Source: Chlorophyllum brunneum
Lineage: Eukaryota; Basidiomycota; Agaricomycetes; Agaricales; Agaricaceae
Length of the DNA: 64,000 bases
Direction: 5' to 3'
NCBI GenBank assembly: GCA_963576785.1
Contig: OY756141.1
Coordinates: forward strand, 1,798,001-1,862,000
The stretch's first letter is position 1; the number at the start of each line of letters is the position of its first letter. Shown piece by piece: positions 48,780 to 63,725 of this stretch. Under the pieces are notes generated by a model that was not told where the DNA came from, did not search any database, and was given only the letters and a program-made list of their open reading frames with translations. A program made the position numbers and the translations under genes.

Positions 48780-50401
48780 TCATGCGTACTCAAACTTCTG
48801 CGAATCCTTTGCTGGGGGTCTGGTTGTGATATCAGAGCTCCCAGATCTCCTACGAGGACCCACAGGTCTCATAGCTGCAAAGGATGAAGGGGCGGTTGGC
48901 TGTCCATCATTCATGCCACCGCGCTCTGGCCGCCTTCCTGATCCTGAAGGGGAGTGTAATGCTCCGGAAACCCCGGAAAGATCATGGCGAGGAATGGGTG
49001 GCGGCTTTCGCTTGCCTTTTGACGCAGGCTGCGAGATGATGTCGGGCCTTGGCCAGTTGCCTAGCGGTGGTGGGGATGGAGGGAGAGCTGCTTGGGTGGG
49101 GGCTCGGGTGACCCTAGCAGTCATGGATGCCTGGTTCAGTGCTGGTGCGGGGACAGCCGGTTCCGGGTTGGGGTTGATGATGGCTTGTTGCATATACATA
49201 GGGTAGAGGAAGGAAGCGAAGTTGTTCTCAGGTGTGTCTATCTCGATTGGCGATAGAACTGGCGCTCGAACTACAGGGGGAGCAGCAGCGCGTGGTGGCT
49301 CGGCGGTTTGAGAGGCTCCAGGCTGTACAGTAGTTGGCCGATAATGTTCAATTTGGTACTCATGGCTGAGACCAGACCGCCAGGAAAATATTGGTGGGCG
49401 TTTTGTTGTGTTTGGGCGCGCATGCTTAGGTTTGGGTGCATGGATGATCGGTACAGTGCTTTGGAATCGCGGCGGGGTGGGGGTGGGTGGGGAGTTCGCA
49501 AGGATGGTGCATGTTCCAGCCCAGGGAAACTTGCGCATCGCGGATTGCCAAATGGTTGTGTCCTTCTTTTTGTTAATAGAGACAGCGAAAATGAAGGTTA
49601 AAAGGTAGATAAGTACTAGGTGTGGCGGGTGTAAACACTTCTGCTCAGCAATATAAATAAAAAGGACGAACGGGTTATGGCACATAACCAGGTGAATGCC
49701 AGCAACACTTGGGTCGAAGTGCACGTTAACGCTAAGAAAGGAACATGCTGATGGGTACCAGAACAGTGATCATGAAACCTGACAGACACTCACATGGATT
49801 ACTACAATCCTCTTGAGATGCGACAGCAGTCAAACCAATGCCAGCAACTAAATTATGGGAATGATTAGACACTGGAAGGCTTCAAAGGCACCTGAGCCAT
49901 ACCCAGATACATCAAACCCCACAACGAAACCCATGTGCACTCAAACCACACAGTTGCGAGAAACCAGCGTTGCCGAGCGATTTCCACCAAGCCACTGGTT
50001 TTTAGATTTTAGTTAGCACTCTGTGAACGAGCGCTAGAAATTTTCGAAAGACTCTCACACAACAAAGACAAGAACCAACCCAGAGCAGCCAAGGAAAGTC
50101 AGGTACGTGTCAATACCGAGCAATGGCGCTGCAAGTTCCGGGGGGACTTGATCAGCCAATATAAGGATGAGAAGGACGGGACCAACATACACCTATCGAT
50201 GCTTGTGGACCCGCGAACAAGACCCAAATTCCAAAAGGCGATACTTGCAATTAAAGCATTGCAGACGAGGAAGTTGACTATGAGACGTATTCAATCAGCG
50301 TCTGTCAAGAACTGGAGTCGGGAAGTGGAACCCCGCTTACCGAGAACGTAGTACCGAAAGGCCCTAAGATTTAATTTTCTGAGCAGATGGCTTATACTCA
50401 T
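48780..50401 (-). CDS. MARVEL-like membrane protein with Pro-rich tail (paralogue C)
   Basis: Starts MSISHLLRKLNLRAFRYYV. Exons give LLGIDTYLTFLGCSGLVLVF (helix 2 region), FLATVWFECTWVSLWGLMY with LGMAQ (helix 3, the acidic-x-x-Trp pattern typical of fungal MARVEL domains), GIGLTAVASQEDCSNP (extracellular loop with Cys) and CTSTQVLLAFTWLCAIT / LVLIYLLTFIFAVSINKK (helix 4). The cytosolic tail of about 270 residues starts TTIWQSAMRKFPWAG, is very Pro-rich with basic patches (SKGKRKPPPIPRHD), and ends SQKFEYA. Splice sites in the front half are inferred. The polyproline motifs could bind SH3 or WW proteins (inference). Confidence 0.65.
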
Positions 50402-51019
50402 ATCGTCATGAAAGTCCTATCACGTAGTTGCACAGAGGGATAAAGGGAAGAGGAAGGGTGGGTAGTGGGAGTCAAAGAATGTGGTGTCAGTGGGTGAGAC
50501 GAGACGGGTAAGGATTGGTTATCTCGGAGTCCGAGAAGAGACTAGGGAAAGGTAGGCCGGAGTGGAGTTAGGTCCGCTGGAGAAAGTGAAGAGACTCGCT
50601 TCCTATGAGCTCAGCTCAGAAACCAAAGCAGACGCTAAGGTGAGAAGAACGCAGCGCCCACGCTACCTCCACCGGCACCCAAAAACTGTCCCATACCATC
50701 AAGATGGTGATTGTCATCTTCTGATGGACAGTCTGATGTGACTTAGACTGTGGACATTGTGACATGTCCCAGAACAAATAAATGCCATTTCTCTAAACTA
50801 GTATGCCAAAGGAAACAGGGACTGGAAAAGACGTTCGCATTAAAATGTGAATAATCAATAACTGCAGAAGGAACAGGGTGTTGGATGAACCATAACTAAA
50901 AAAGACAGAATTTGCACATGTGCCTCCCGTCAATAGGATCACCATACACACGGCGAACATTGTCACCTTACCTTCTTGAGGCACCCTCGGGATGCTAAAT
51001 ATACATGCCGAGCCCTATA
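50402..51019. other. Intergenic: promoter of MARVEL-like C and 3' region of PP4R1-like gene
   Basis: 618 bp, purine-rich on the plus strand (about 50440-50600), i.e. CT-rich in the sense of gene C. No gene recognised; a hydrophobic minus-strand frame at 50793-50984 was rejected. Confidence 0.45.
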
Positions 51020-54000
51020 TCATGGAACGCCCATATGACTATCGATATCCATCCGGTCCGATGGGCAAATCTGAGTCCCAGATGGCCCACTGGGAGCCAC
51101 GGGCTGGATTTCACCATCGTACACTATAGCTGTGGCCTCACAGCCAAATCCAATTTGCGAGGATCCAGCCTTCAGATTGATGGAGCTATCTTCCTGATCA
51201 TCATCGGGAGCATTGCCTTGCCTGCCATAACCCCGATCTAGCACCATTTCAACTCCATTAACGGTGAATTCTGTCGGATGATCACCAGCGCCAACAGAAT
51301 CAGGAGCTGAGAGAACCGAAGCCGAAGAACCTTGTCGTGGGAGGGGGGGCTTAGAGAAGTGCCGCGATCTCGTTGGTAATCCAAGCAGAGGTCCCACAAC
51401 TTCGTTGGAGGATGGGAATGTGACAGAGTGGCCGCCAAGTAGAGTCGCCGGGTCTGGGATGAAGTTTTTTACTGATGGAGAACTGTCTTGCGATAACCGT
51501 TGAACGATCTCGCCAAGAAGGTCAGGGACGGGCTCAGACTCGCGTACAAATTTGTCTAGGAGAGAGACAATTCAGTCTCGCTGCAAAGCCTTGGTTAGCC
51601 ATGAGAGACATACCACAAACGCTTCCAACAAATCGAGCCACGCAGATCTTTACGTCGGTAACGGTGTCCTTAGACAAATCAAATATGACGCGGAGCATGG
51701 CGTCAGTTAATGCTGCAGACGGCTTCTGCCCTGAATTGACAGAGGCCAAAAATATTGACCTTTGACAACACGCATATCTGTGAGGCGGGTTCGTCAATAC
51801 ATATTCGACTGCGCGGGTTGAGAAGCACAAAGCTGTCACATACGTCATTCTCCTACGGAACGTTGACGAAAGTAATTGTGTAATGGCACTGTTGAGGTCA
51901 TCCAATAGGTCCTGACGACGGAACAACAGGCCGAAGATCTTGGGAAGCTGTATACGCGATAGGGGTAAGACGTCAGAAAGCGTATATATCAAGGTGCTGC
52001 GGGAGACCACGTACACTATCGACGGCGATATCACGAACGCCCTGCTCTGGGTCGAGTAAAGCCTGTGCCTCAATGGCCTTGATCACAGGCAAAATATCCT
52101 CCCCAAGTAGCTTCGGCATCTTGACCAACTCTTGAAGAATGATCTTGCGCTCTCTCCACACCCTGAAAATCTTGGCCTCCCAATTTTTTAACACACCCTC
52201 CCAGAATATTATCCCGAGGTCTTTGCCAACAACGGCAATGAGCGTCTCCAGGCTCTCAATGGCTCTAATACGCGTGGGAGCATCTTTGCAGTTGATTGAA
52301 TTCCACCACACTTGGACGAGATCCTGGCGCGTATTCTCAGGTCCGATAATATTTGCAATCTCGCCCAGGCCAGCAGCCAACGAACGCTTGACGTCGTTCA
52401 TGCGATTGGCAGCAAGATCGAGATAAGCACCTCGCAACTTGTTCCAACGGCCTTTACCCAACGTCAGTGTGACGGCCGGGAACCCAAACGCTAAAGTTAA
52501 CGGCCTTTTCGTGTCGAGATAAAACGCTTCCAATGGGGGAGGTATCTCGAATGTGATTAACCTAGTTCCGTTCCGGACAATGTTATCTTCTTCGCGGCCG
52601 AGATACATGTGAAGGAGAAATTCAGGGGGTCCCTGTGGATCGTCGGCAAACGTATAGATGGTTTCTGATAATGTATCCAACGCGCTCTCGCGAACGGTGA
52701 TATCGGGGTCCTGAGAAAGTGCGGTCAAGGTCTCAAACACAAGTTTTCGGCGTCGCTCAAACGGAAGTCTTTGCACCAGGGGCGGAAGCGAGAACAGGAT
52801 GTTTTGACGAACATCGGGGTGAGGATCACAAACGAGACATTCAAACATGGTGACCTGTATGACGATTAATGACAGAGACGTAGAGTGGTCATTAATTAAT
52901 CTTACCAACTCCTTGACGACAAACTCAACTGGGACCACTCTAGCAAGCGCTCCAATAGCGAAAGCCGCCTCGCGTCTAACCCAAAAGACAGGATCACCTA
53001 CTGAACGATTGACATCCTTTATGAAGTAAACCTCGGTATCTAGATCAGCGGTTCCTATCCACTGTATAAACTTCAGAGCGCAGAAAGGTATCAACATGGC
53101 TCACCATTGGTGACAATAGCAGCGACAAGGCGCATGGTAGACCAGCGCCCGTTCGTAGCTTGTTCATCGTAATAAATGTCTTCTTCCTCCTCGTGGATCA
53201 TATTTCCGAGGTTGAGCTGATACGCAAGCGGACGCTTTGGCCGACATAACCTTCCACGATGAAGAAACGCAGGGACACGTTCAGGAGCGGGGGGTTGCTG
53301 TGATGTCGATTCGGGTAACTGCAGAGCGCGGGAGGGTTCTTGAAGATGAACAGTATCTTCGGAAGTCTGAGACGGGGGGGAGCGGCTACGAGAGGTAACC
53401 CCAGGAGTAGCACTGGAGCCTGATGAACTTTCTATAGGAGATGAGGATGAAACACCGGCAGTGGGGACCGTAGGGGATGATCCAGAAGATGAGTTGTTGC
53501 TGGTCGAGGGAGTCGATGACGTCGAAGGTGTAGAAAACGCGCTGGGAACGATTGGGAAGTATGGATTAACTGTGTCCTCTTTGGTCATAACGTTAGTGGG
53601 TGAAGCCTCGAGGACAGTCGATGTCGTCACACCATTCTCGTCGTTACTCAATTCATCTGGCGAAACCACCTGGACTCCATCCCCGTTCTGGGCTTCCAGC
53701 CATGACCGCCGCCCATCAGCGTTCTGCTCGGCTTCCATGACCGAACCGTCTGGATCGCCACCCTCGTCCCACAGTGAATCAAGTCGACCTAGAGCGACCA
53801 CAATAGCAGCCAAGATTTCATGCTTGACGCAAGTCCTTTCTTCCGGTCCGAAGACTCCGGTCTCAAGCTCCTCCTCCTCGACCTCGGGGTCGTCCATTGC
53901 GTAATCTTGTACGGGTGCCTTCCATAAATTCTCTGGAGGCAGTGGAGGTCGAACATGGTCACCCCGAGCCAAGGTAGCCTTATCATCGGCTTTTTTAATT

Positions 54001-55044
54001 CGTTCAAGAACAGTAATGATCGAGCAACGAGCAGTTTCGCTAACATTGCCATTGCTGCTCAGGATCAACGTTCCGAAAAGGGGAGTGAATGTTTGGTAGC
54101 GTATCCAGGCGGGTGGCAAAACACTATCATCCTCTTCCTCACCAGCGTAATCTTCGACTACCTGGCAGTGCTGTGGATGGATTATCAGGATAAAATGAAT
54201 ATGACAACGACAATCGGGTGTGTCACTGACCGTAAGAAACCACCACATGACATCTCCCAACGACCGGCCGAATTCTTCCTGAACACTCTCGTCTGGAGTC
54301 ACACGCAGGGAAAGGTAATAATAAGATCAGTGAATCGTAAGGAACAAGTAAAGATGAGGGCCTACCAGGGTCGAGAACGAGTTCACGGAAGAGCGGCAAG
54401 ACGTATTCGACCGCCTCCTGCGGAGGCACATCACAAAGGAGTCTCGGCATATTTTTGACGATAAAGGATCGATGAATAACTTGTTTGCTTCTGCAAAATA
54501 GATAGATTTTCTCGAGCGCAGTGAGACTACCATCGTCGAGAATAAGATCATTGACAATGTCCACAGGAATACCAGGATAAATATCATCAGTGCCGTAGGG
54601 ACTGGGAGAGACATAGGTGTTGGCTGGGTTGGGAGCTAGCAGAGAAACCGAGGCAGGTGGAGAAGATGGGGTTGCAGGGACCTGGACCTCGGGTACAGGG
54701 CAGGCGTTGAGGGTGGTAGGTGGGGGCACCTCTGCAGGAATCTCAACAAAAGGCGAAGTCGGGGGTGTAAAGTAGTCCGCCGCAGCAGGTGACGAAGGTT
54801 GGGGAGGTTCAGCGTCAGAATAAGGAGTAGATGGCGCGGTGTAAAACTGGAGGTAGGGGGACTGAACGTCGGCGGCAAAGGGATCGTCGCACTGGGAGGG
54901 CGAGGGGGTAGAGAGAAAGGCGGAGAAGGAAGGGGGCGGGGGGAGAGGAATGTGGGTGGGGCGGGAAGTATTTGGGGGGGGAGCAGAGGAGGAATCCATG
55001 GGATGATGGAAGGACGAAAAGGGAACTGAGAGGAAAGAACCCAT
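51020..55044 (-). CDS. HEAT-repeat protein, PP4 regulatory subunit 1-like
   Basis: Probable scaffold/regulatory subunit of a PP2A-family phosphatase (PP4). It starts MGSFLSVPFSSFHHPMDSS; about 170 Pro/Ser-rich residues precede the first HEAT helices (DDGSLTALEKIYLFCRSKQ, EAVEYVLPLFRELVLDP, DESVQEEFGRSLGDVMWWF). A central Ser/Thr/Pro-rich acidic insert of roughly 250 residues comes next. The HEAT array resumes with DPVFWVRREAAFAIGALAR, DPHPDVRQNILFSLPPLVQ, DPDITVRESALDTLSETIY, DVKRSLAAGLGEIANIIG, TRIRAIESLETLIAVVGKD, DPEQGVRDIAVDSLPKIFG and VTDVKICVARFVGSVCGM. The C-terminus is disordered and acidic. Alternatively another PP2A A-subunit-like HEAT protein, but the two-block HEAT arrangement with a disordered middle fits PP4R1. 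Several introns. Confidence 0.75.
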
Positions 55045-55756
55045 GGTGGTTAGCGGAGGAAAGGAGGGGTGGGGAGACAGGTACCTGGACGGAAAGAGAT
55101 GTAGGTGGGCAGAAAGAAAGCCCACGTTCAGCCTGCTCACGCGCAGAATGACGCAACTCGCTTGTGCAACACCACTTTCTATCAAAAATCAACAAACCCC
55201 TTGCTACACTCTCCCAGTCCCGGATCCTGAAAGTCTGCAGTCCACGCCGTCTGCTGCACAATGGGGCTCTCCGCAGACGCGTCGACAGCCAGTGCTCGCA
55301 GCAGGTACACACTGGCGAGTATATACGTGGGGGGGAGGAAAGAGACTAGCGACGAGATTATCCAACTGGAAACGGCACAAAGGCAATTTTCCACACTCCT
55401 TGCGCTCCGCCGTTGTCCCGCTACGTCATCACACACCATCAACCCTTAATTTCCCTGCGCCTATCACTCCCATCCTCCCCGCAGCCTCACCATCCTGCCT
55501 CCCCCCTGCCGACCTCTCCCCCAGACTACGATCCACAGCTGCGCTTATTCTGCCTTCTGGCAGAGAACAACAGACAAAACGGCATGAAACTATGACGTCA
55601 TCTCGCCTCTTCCCCGGTTCCTGATTTGTCACAGTCCAGACTCAGTCACACTAACCATGCGTACACGTCAATGACGTAGCGCTACTAGGTTGCACTAACC
55701 CCATCACATCAATCTACATCCGTCTACATCATTCATACAACTCTCAGGCTCCAACC
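55045..55756. promoter_or_regulatory. Promoter of PP4R1-like gene and 3' region of aspartate aminotransferase
   Basis: 712 bp. A perfect CRE palindrome TGACGTCA lies at 55593-55600, about 550 bp from the PP4R1-like ATG. The rest shows no coding signal. Confidence 0.35.
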
Positions 55757-57462
<1,706 letters not shown>

Positions 57463-58420
57463 TAGGACAAGTTTACGAAGAAGAGTCAGATAAAGGACGG
57501 GAGGAGAGGGAAATTTTAAGGGGTATGATATACAGAATCGGGGCTGCTCTCTCTTCCGGGTGTTTTAAGGAGGTCGCTGGGCGGTATCCGCACGGACGGG
57601 CAGGAAAGACAGAACAACCAAAATAGCTCACCAAGCAATAGCCTGATATCAGGTGCCAATGACCGATCGCCCAAATCGTTGTCGTAACCAAACCAGCGAT
57701 ACATGTGATAGTGCAGCGAGGTAGAAAGATGGATGCTCAGATGAGAACAGATTGCGCGCACGTACTTGAGACGGGGAAACTCACCTATGAGACCCGAGAC
57801 GATGTGGTCGAGTGTAAAGGAATGATCACGATAACGGGAAAAAGAACGCAAGTCAAGGTCCTTTTCTGGGCCTTAATAACTGATCGGCGTACTTTGTGCC
57901 GTTTGATACTCTTTGCGCGATAAAAATCGGCCATATATATATATTGTCCAGGATCCATCCCCTTACATCATCTGGCACCGCTCAAGGTCCATCTGGCATT
58001 AAGTCCGCTGCTAACGATTCTGGTTACAAGTCCTCAGTTTCGGCTATACGTGTACCCTGACGTTTCTTGACAAGAAACTTGCTCGGAATTCGCGAGTGAC
58101 TCGGTTGAGCATCCCTGGATGCTGGTTGGAACTTGCGACCTCGACGCACTTGACCCGATTTGCGCATGACTCAGATACGTGCAGGCCACTCGCGGGCAGT
58201 AAATTATAATGCAACAATATATATACTACCAATGCAATAATAAAATGAGATAAACATCTGTGCCCAGGAATAGGTGAATGAGCAACATTAGCAATCGCGA
58301 GAGGGTAAGGCAAATGGAATGGTAGTGGCACAGACAGTTCGTGGATGTGTGAAGATGTGTGGTGAGTGGAGTCGGGGTCTTGCCCGCCAGCCATGCAATA
58401 TAAGAGTAGAAGACGGACAC
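57463..58420. other. Intergenic: aminotransferase promoter and AN1 gene 3' region
   Basis: 958 bp. A GAGTCA (TGACTC) core at 57483-57488 lies about 20 bp before the aminotransferase ATG. An (AT)n run sits near 57932-57943. No gene recognised; the 111-codon minus frame at 57516-57851 has no coding character. Confidence 0.4.
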
Positions 58421-58723
58421 TTATGCAGTGGCCATCTTGGAGGCCACGGTCCGCTCGCTCTCCAGTTTATTCTTATTCCGGTCGAATGCCTGCTGTCGGC
58501 AGTCTTCCAGTTTGCTGCAATTATGGTGCTCGGGCAGCCGATGCTAGCCAAAAAGAACGAGATCATTAGCCATATAGGACATGGGGCGGTGAAACAGGGG
58601 GCGGCTCACCGAACCACAGAACTGAGCACGACAATGTGGGCATTCGCCGACAATGCGAAGTGCAGCAGAGTTGCATTGGGCGTCAGTGTTAATCTGGAAC
58701 TGGCAACGTTTCTTAGCGGCCAT
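58421..58723 (-). CDS. Small AN1-type zinc-finger protein
   Basis: Predicted 78 aa in two exons separated by a 66-nt intron. It starts MAAKKRCQFQINTDAQCNSA; the finger continues IVGECPHCRAQFCGS across the intron to HRLPEHHNCSKLEDC, supplying the Cys and His ligands of an AN1 finger (C-x-H-R-x2-E-x-H-x-C end). A basic tail (FDRNKNKLESERTVASKM) ends ATA. No A20 finger or ubiquitin-like domain is attached. Larger AN1 proteins act in proteasome/Cdc48 and stress pathways; this minimal one could be an adaptor, but its role is unknown. Confidence 0.85.
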
Positions 58724-59753
58724 TATAAACAATTGGGATAACAGCTGGTTGGAGCTAGACAGTAACGATATGAGTTGGGAGGGGATACCGGAGAAGGCCC
58801 GGAAACTCACCAAAGGCGGAGGTAGAGGCGGACAGGGGTGGATGGGATGGTGTGGTGAGGAGGAAAGGTGAGGGAGTACTGAGAGAGTGCTTTAAAGGCA
58901 CTCAACAGCGACGCGTAAGCCCCATGTCTCCCGCACGTGGCTGTCTCCATGTCCGATCCCGCACAGCTTCCTCTCTGCCCAGTGCCCTCCGGCCCCGCCC
59001 TCCGGTCTCCGTTCCACCCATCTATAACCCCCGGTCTGCATCAGCCTGTGGGTTCTGCTGCGTTGTCCGTGCACCCAACCGCAGGCCCACCAGATGTTGC
59101 AAGTAATCTCAGGACGGGTGGACGGTGAGCTATATTTGCGAGACCTCTCTTTCGTGGCGCCTCGTCACTTTTCCAGCACAGCACACACTTGGCCCACTTT
59201 CTTCCCCGCCACTGATCTTCCTTCGGTCGCACATGGTTTCTCCTTCGCTATTTCCGCATTACCAAGCGCGAGCAGCCACATCTTTGTTAGCCAATCGAGA
59301 CACATACATGCTCGAGCCTGCTGATGCTTCGCCTCTTTTACCGTCCTTTCCGCTTCAGTGGCTCGCCAAGTGGCATCACTTCCCACGCTTACAATTCAGC
59401 AGGCGTTATTCTTCATAAGTGATTCTCGACTTTCCGCACTCCCTGCTCAGCTTCTCCGTGGAGAGCACCCAGCGTTGAGGGAGCATCGATTCTTAAGTCT
59501 TCGATATGCATGGTCCAAACGTGCCGACATTTTTGATTCAGATCGAATAAGGGTATCATAAACAGGGGAAAGAATCCATGCAAGCTCAAATTACCTAGAA
59601 CATAGTAAAGAGTGTGTTTAAGAGACTCATGATAGAGCGTCCATTGCCCAGCATATTTTACAAGGCGAATCGCGCGTACCAAAGGTGTAGGTATAAGAAA
59701 AGCGACCGAGTGCCTCAACTATTTTCGAGGACCAATTTCGGACCAAACTCAGC
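58724..59753. other. Intergenic: AN1 gene promoter and syntaxin 3' region
   Basis: 1030 bp with short open frames on both strands, none with family resemblance. The stretch near 58940-59050 is C-rich. Presumably an extended promoter plus the syntaxin 3' UTR. Confidence 0.4.
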
Positions 59754-61213
59754 CTAGGTGGCGCTGGGCGAGGGTGAGGTTGCGGGGGGCGGATTGTTGT
59801 TCTTGTTACCCAATGCATTTCCAGTGTTGTTGATGTTGCGGCTGATAACAACGCCAAGGACGATGCCGACGATAATAAGGACGATAAGGATGATGAAGAA
59901 GCAGATCCACCGCTTCTTGCGAGCGGCACGGGCAGACTCGACGGCCTTGTTGGTATAAGTCAACCTGGAGGGGATGTGAGTAAGACTACCAGCACCGACG
60001 AGAAATCAGGTCTAACCCTGCTTCAGTATCCTTTTCCACGTTTGCAGCAGTCGTCTCAATCGTGTTGATGACCTCATCCTGTTGTTCGACCAACACACTC
60101 ATCTAATGACATCAGTTGAAGTAACCTATTTCACCGGATACAACGGTAAACCTACATCGTTGAACAATTGCGCGAGTTCAGCGAGGGTCTGCTCAATACG
60201 CTTGATTTCCTCGTGTCGTTCTTGTACCTCTCGATATGCCTTCTGCGAACCGTCATAACGAGAGTTAAGGAGCTGCCAATAAAATTCCGATATCAAACCA
60301 CTCAGTAGTGAAGTAAAATGATTCCAACATACTGCTTGGCTAAAAATTTGATCGTTACCAGTATCATTCACCACAGCGCGGATCTCGTCAGGTGTGGCAT
60401 CAGGCTTGACAATCCTGTATTGTCGCTCCATCCTCTGTTTGTACTTGGTTCTGTATTGTTGCTCGACCTGTTGGTAGTTTTGGATAGCCTCAACGAATTT
60501 TGATTTCACGAGGGCCGTCTATGATTCCCTCCGTGAGAAATAGGCGCTAACGACGAAAGAAGGTTCTTGCCGATACGTACTTGTTGTCTCCGAATCTGTG
60601 CGTCGCGGCCAGAAGCAGGTTGAGCTTCAAGGGCCTTAATCCGCCGCTTCAACTGGTTGCTGAGGGCGCTGGTCTCTTCAACGAGCTCATCTAATTGTGA
60701 GGCATTTCGCTGTGCAGCAGCATCGTCCATGTTGTTGAGCGACTTTGAGTGTAAGTCCCCAACACGAACGACATTGTCGTTAAACGTTTTGAGCATGTCC
60801 TGTATTGACGCAATCTACGCATTGACAGTAAAGAATTGGAATAAGAAGGGGAGGCTGGTTCAGTAGCCCACACTCACTTCGTTGTAGAAGCTTGACATGT
60901 CGCCTGGTGTTGTCGCCGCAACATACGCTGAGGTGTCTTTTACATCTGACATCTCATAATAAGGGGCATCTTGCTGAGCGTACGGGTTGGGTCTACGACT
61001 TTGGTAGCCCCCGCCTGACGCCTGCGTCGGATACGAGCTACTAAGGCATTCCTTCAGCCCATACGAGCAACCACGCAAGAAGGTAAACTCACTAGCCGGC
61101 ATTCCCCCCTTGCTGCTGTGCCTAGGCAACGTACTCAAAATTCAGAAAATGCGCACAGCGCTGTTTGGCCTGGCACCACGTACCCTCATAGCTGCCAGTC
61201 TGTCTCTTGCCAT
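59754..61213 (-). CDS. SSO1: Plasma-membrane syntaxin (Sso1/2-type t-SNARE), complete
   Basis: Exocytic Qa-SNARE. It starts MARDRLAAMR, intron, AQQQGGNAGYSSYPTQ, then a Gly/Tyr/Gln-rich segment and DMSSFYNE. The Habc domain is IASIQDMLKTFNDNVVRVG, ASQLDELVEETSALSNQLK, KSKFVEAIQNYQQVEQQYR and RIVKPDATPDEIRAVVND. The SNARE motif runs from DGSQKAYREVQERHEEIKR through TLAELAQLFNDMSVLVEQQ (with the central Gln) to INTIETTAANVEKDTEAG and KAVESARAARKKRW. A single C-terminal transmembrane helix ICFFIILIVLIIVGIVLGVV follows, then an unusually long lumenal/extracellular end (RNINNTGNALGNKNNN, ending SPSPSAT). About eight introns. It is a paralogue of the gene at 1-1035. Confidence 0.94.
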
Positions 61214-61580
61214 TCCCGACTGCGTATAGTTGTGAAAGAAAGGACTGTCACAGAGGTGGAAATGTGGGAGGTTGAGTGGTAACGCTCCAAGGGAAGTGCG
61301 CGGAAACAATGGTATCACAACCAGGCGCTTTCACTTGATGGCTGTTCGTGGCTGGAAACAAACTACGACAAACAAACGGAAACCATTGCCTCAAGGCAGT
61401 GTATCCCGCCTACTCAGGCTGCGGATCTCCAATCGTATTTGTGTCTAGCGCTAACGCCCAACCAACTCGATGTAGTGTTTGACACAACTCACCCTCCTCC
61501 CCTCAAGCACCACACGACACTAGCAATGTTCGATTCCTAAATCACATTCCTTCGCAATCAATTCTACAGCCTCCTGAGTT
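61214..61580. other. Intergenic: syntaxin promoter and ARG4 3' region
   Basis: 367 bp. No specific motif or gene recognised. Confidence 0.4.
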
Positions 61581-63345
<1,765 letters not shown>

Positions 63346-63725
63346 GATTGGAGGATCTGGGTGAGGGATAGTCGCAGGCAGGACGGATTAAATATACAGG
63401 GAGCCTCACAATTAATGTCACGTTGCTTGAGTCTCGTGACACTGACCGAATCCTACCCCGACGCCCCTGAGCTGCCCCAAACGGGCCAAGTCGCCTAAAT
63501 ACTGCTGCATTCACCTCTTATCCAACTTGCTCAACCTCCCTCTCCTATACGCTGTGTACACTCTCGCCCCCTCTACTTCCTCGGCGATGTCCTCGATATG
63601 CCCTCCGCAAACTGCCACCTCAGTCTTTTGGAAGTCGTTGGCCTGTTGTTCGATTGTCACGAATGCGTATGGCTTTCCTTTCGGTAGCTTCCTGCCCATA
63701 ATTACTGAACGCTGCTTCTTACCAG
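63346..63725. promoter_or_regulatory. Divergent promoter, ARG4 / MFS transporter
   Basis: A TGAGTCT core (Gcn4-like, six of seven positions) is at 63428-63434, 83 bp before the ARG4 start. A TTAAATATA element is at 63388-63396. The first exon of the transporter may also fall in this interval, but I cannot place it. Confidence 0.35.

Noticed and set aside
50793..50984. Minus-strand hydrophobic frame (63 codons) starting MPQEGKVTMFAVCM
   Set aside because: Two hydrophobic stretches, but no link to the MARVEL-like helices by splice sites and no known family; probably chance.
63511..63699. Minus-strand 62-codon frame starting MGRKLPKGKPYAF
   Set aside because: Looks protein-like but matches no family that I recognise and overlaps the probable first exon/promoter of the transporter on the other strand; kept out for lack of support.
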